Below, piece after piece: positions 45,610 through 47,139 of a stretch of 47,139 nucleotides of DNA. The stretch's first letter is position 1. Every line of letters begins with the position of its first letter. The position numbers were made by a program, and so were the translations under genes. The stretch covers positions 1 through 47,139 of IMG/VR virus record IMGVR_UViG_3300032893_000088; one strand, given 5' to 3'. The DNA comes from a virus. The notes under the pieces were generated by a model. That model worked only from the letters and a program-made list of their open reading frames with translations. It searched no databases and had not been told where the DNA came from.

Positions 45610-46049
45610 CGCCAACGGAGGCCGAAATTGTTGGCCGTCAGCGAGAACTCCTTCGCTGTCATCACCTCGTACTTGAGCAGGAGCTCGCGGTAGAGGGCCA
45701 AAAACGTGCGGCCGTGGTCCTGAATGCGGTCGCGGTGCCGGTCGAAGCAAATCTGATGCGCCACTTCGTGCAAAAGCGTGGCCTGATTCATCCCGCCGCG
45801 CCCGCGCTTGCTCGGCCCCTGCATTGAGATCAGCCGACGCCCCGGCACGTTCCAGCTATAGCGGTTCGATGGTCCCTGGATGACGCTGACCGGCAGACAG
45901 TGAGCCGCTTTCAGCGCGGCGTTAGCGAGCGCGTCACACTGCTCGAGCGAGAGGGTGCAGACGTTCCAGGTTTCGTGACTTTCCTCCCAACGATAAACCG
46001 AATCACGCTGCGGGTCGCTCGCGTCAGGCTTTCTTTTCGTCTTGCGCAC
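45606..46049 (-). CDS. SprT-like zinc metallopeptidase-like protein (147 aa)
   Basis: I choose the GTG at 46049, which has AAGGGG 8 bases upstream; GTG 46058 is an alternative. The protein shows a basic start, a helical domain and, at about residues 90-115, ATLLHEVAHQICFDRHRDR followed by DHGRTF. HEVAH with a later His is the HExxH zinc site of minimal metallopeptidases in phages. It may process virion proteins or the cell wall, or serve only as a zinc fold. The stop overlaps the next start (ATGA). Confidence 0.65.
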   Translation of the reverse strand: MRKTKRKPDASDPQRDSVYRWEESHETWNVCTLSLEQCDALANAALKAAHCLPVSVIQGPSNRYSWNVPGRRLISMQGPSKRGRGGMNQATLLHEVAHQICFDRHRDRIQDHGRTFLALYRELLLKYEVMTAKEFSLTANNFGLRWR

Positions 46050-46062
46050 CCGGCACACCCCT

Positions 46063-47139
46063 TCATCGTAGGTTGTCGAGTGCGAAGTCTAGCGCCTCTC
46101 TCGCTGATTTGGGAGCCGCGGGACCGCCAGTACCCGACGGTTGCACGGGGCGGATCGGTGTGGGCTTGTTCGCCTTGACAAACTGACCCGTTTTCGCGTC
46201 GCGCACCATGCCAGGGGGCGGTTCGGCCGCTGGCGCCGGTGCTGCCGCAGGCACTTTCACGGCGGCGTAAGCCTTGTCGAACGCCGCGCGCCACTGAGAG
46301 GGCGGAATATGGACGAATGCGGCCGACAGCGGGCCGACGATGAGGTCGTACTTGCGCTGGTAGTCGGGGTCCGTCTTCGAGAGCTGCGCGCCGAGGTTGT
46401 TCAACTCGGTGATTGCGGCGTCCTTCTCGGCCTTTGCAGCCGTCTCGGCCTGCGTAGCTGACTGCCGCTGCTCGTTGTAGGACTTCGTGCGCGCCTCAAG
46501 TGTCCGGGCGCGGGCGAGTTCGTTCGCGTGCTGCTGCGTGATCTGCCCGTAGCGCACCGCATCTTTGAGATCCTGGTGCCCGACGAGGAAATCGACGCCC
46601 GGCACGTCCTTGCCGAGACGCAGTGCGATGCTCTCCATGTTCGTCTGGAGGATGCCGAGCGCCTTCTCGAGCATCTTTGGGTCGCTCGAGTGGAATGCCT
46701 CGAGATACTGAATCATCGAGGCGAACTCCTCCGCCGTGGTGCCAGTACCTTGAATGGCGGAGATCAGGTTGCCCTGCACCTGAAGTGCCTCGTCACGCTC
46801 CTTGACGTACCCGATCAGCGAGCGTATACGTTCCTGCGTCGCTTCCTTCAACTCTTTCGGGATCGGATCGTTGACGTGATCGACTTCCTTCTTGGCTGCT
46901 TCCTCCTTAGCCTTTGCTTCCGCGGATTCCGCGTCTTTTTCGGCTTCGGCCTGTTTCTTCTCCTCCTCGGTGCGGGTGTCTTTTTCACCCTCGACCTTCT
47001 CGGATGCCTTATCGACTTCCTGCTTAGTGCGTTGAGGCACAGCGTCTAGGCCGGCTTCAATCGCCTCCGCAACGGTCTTCGGGCCATCGTCAGTCGATGC
47101 CGGCGTTTCTACGGCCGGCGTTTCGACTGCGGGGGTTTC
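46063..47139 (-). CDS. Putative capsid scaffold protein (C-terminal part; starts at 203)
   Basis: This is the main part of a protein of about 374 residues that starts at base 203. It is highly charged. An acidic, Ala-rich N-terminal third with long runs of E, K and A predicts coiled coil. A helical middle and a second Ala/Lys/Gln-rich coiled stretch follow, then a Pro/Ala-rich linker and a basic C-terminal tail. This composition, and its place between the portal gene and the capsid gene, fits a podovirus scaffold that directs procapsid assembly and is then lost. I see no protease motif in it. The assignment rests on position and composition, not on a diagnostic motif; an internal or tail-associated coiled-coil protein is the alternative. 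Confidence 0.65.
   Translation of the reverse strand, partial: ETPAVETPAVETPASTDDGPKTVAEAIEAGLDAVPQRTKQEVDKASEKVEGEKDTRTEEEKKQAEAEKDAESAEAKAKEEAAKKEVDHVNDPIPKELKEATQERIRSLIGYVKERDEALQVQGNLISAIQGTGTTAEEFASMIQYLEAFHSSDPKMLEKALGILQTNMESIALRLGKDVPGVDFLVGHQDLKDAVRYGQITQQHANELARARTLEARTKSYNEQRQSATQAETAAKAEKDAAITELNNLGAQLSKTDPDYQRKYDLIVGPLSAAFVHIPPSQWRAAFDKAYAAVKVPAAAPAPAAEPPPGMVRDAKTGQFVKANKPTPIRPVQPSGTGGPAAPKSAREALDFALDNLR
46985..47139. repeat. Terminal redundancy, right copy
   Basis: This is the second copy of the 155-base terminal overlap, identical to bases 1-155 except at 47111. Reading the minus strand from base 203 through base 1 into base 46984 keeps a single frame open, which supports joining the ends at this repeat. 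Confidence 0.9.

Noticed and set aside
1-47139. Possible CRISPR arrays, insertion sequences, tRNA or rRNA genes.
   Set aside because: Reading both strands I saw no regular spacer-repeat array, transposase or tRNA-like cloverleaf; the repeats present are short and inside genes. A dedicated tRNA search was not possible here.
46985-47139. The terminal repeat as a true packaged direct terminal repeat.
   Set aside because: It lies inside a gene whose frame runs through the join, is short, and includes an assembly-prone internal repeat, so an assembly overlap is the simpler reading.

Overview
The window reads as one complete GC-rich bacteriophage genome (class Caudoviricetes), opened inside a gene. 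Bases 46985-47139 repeat bases 1-155 with a single mismatch, so the sequence closes into a circle of 46,984 bp. The virion genes point to a short-tailed (podovirus-like) phage. There are terminase subunits, a portal of about 774 residues, a scaffold, an HK97-type capsid protein, a P22 gp10-like tail hub, several Ala/Gln-rich internal (ejection) proteins and a collagen-like fibre. I see no tape measure, sheath, baseplate, integrase, lysogeny repressor, phage RNA polymerase or tRNA gene. This suggests a virulent phage of a GC-rich Gram-negative host, consistent with the Rz/Rz1 spanins. The host is inferred, not shown.

Two transcription units diverge from an AT-rich control region (about 6700-7515). 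The late unit runs on the minus strand from 6620 down to 1, then continues on the circle from 46984 down to 28147. Its order is small terminase, small membrane proteins, glycosyltransferase, large terminase, capsid-staple-like protein, portal, scaffold, a metallopeptidase-like protein, a GGGPS-motif protein, an exported JAMM-like protein, capsid, tail adaptor, gp10-like hub, internal proteins, fibre and small end proteins. A probable promoter lies just before the capsid gene, and two good minus-strand terminators follow the capsid/decoration region.

The early unit runs on the plus strand from 7516 to 28150. It starts with a packed series of small, mostly unrecognised genes, several membrane-spanning or with zinc-finger-like Cys pairs (7516-11652). 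Then come a C5-cytosine methyltransferase locus (11649-12947), a replication/recombination block (DUF2800 nuclease, Gp49-like, DUF2815 ssDNA-binding protein, family A DNA polymerase, VRR-NUC nuclease, SNF2-like helicase, SLOG protein, primase-helicase), and a lysis cassette (lysozyme, probable holin, Rz with Rz1 nested inside). A helix-turn-helix/metallophosphoesterase fusion, a DUF7220-like membrane protein, a dATP/dGTP diphosphohydrolase-like protein and a small lipoprotein close the unit. Neighbouring genes are joined by ATGA/GTGA/TGATG overlaps almost throughout, which implies translational coupling.

The most remarkable locus is 11649-12947. One 432-codon methyltransferase frame carries all diagnostic C5-MTase motifs. 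A second frame of the same DNA carries two further proteins with their own ribosome-binding sites and family signatures: a WPTP-type phage protein (11758-12456) and an HNH endonuclease (12460-12795). Together they overprint about 80% of the methyltransferase, and the methyltransferase's own motif X appears to have moved downstream of the HNH gene.
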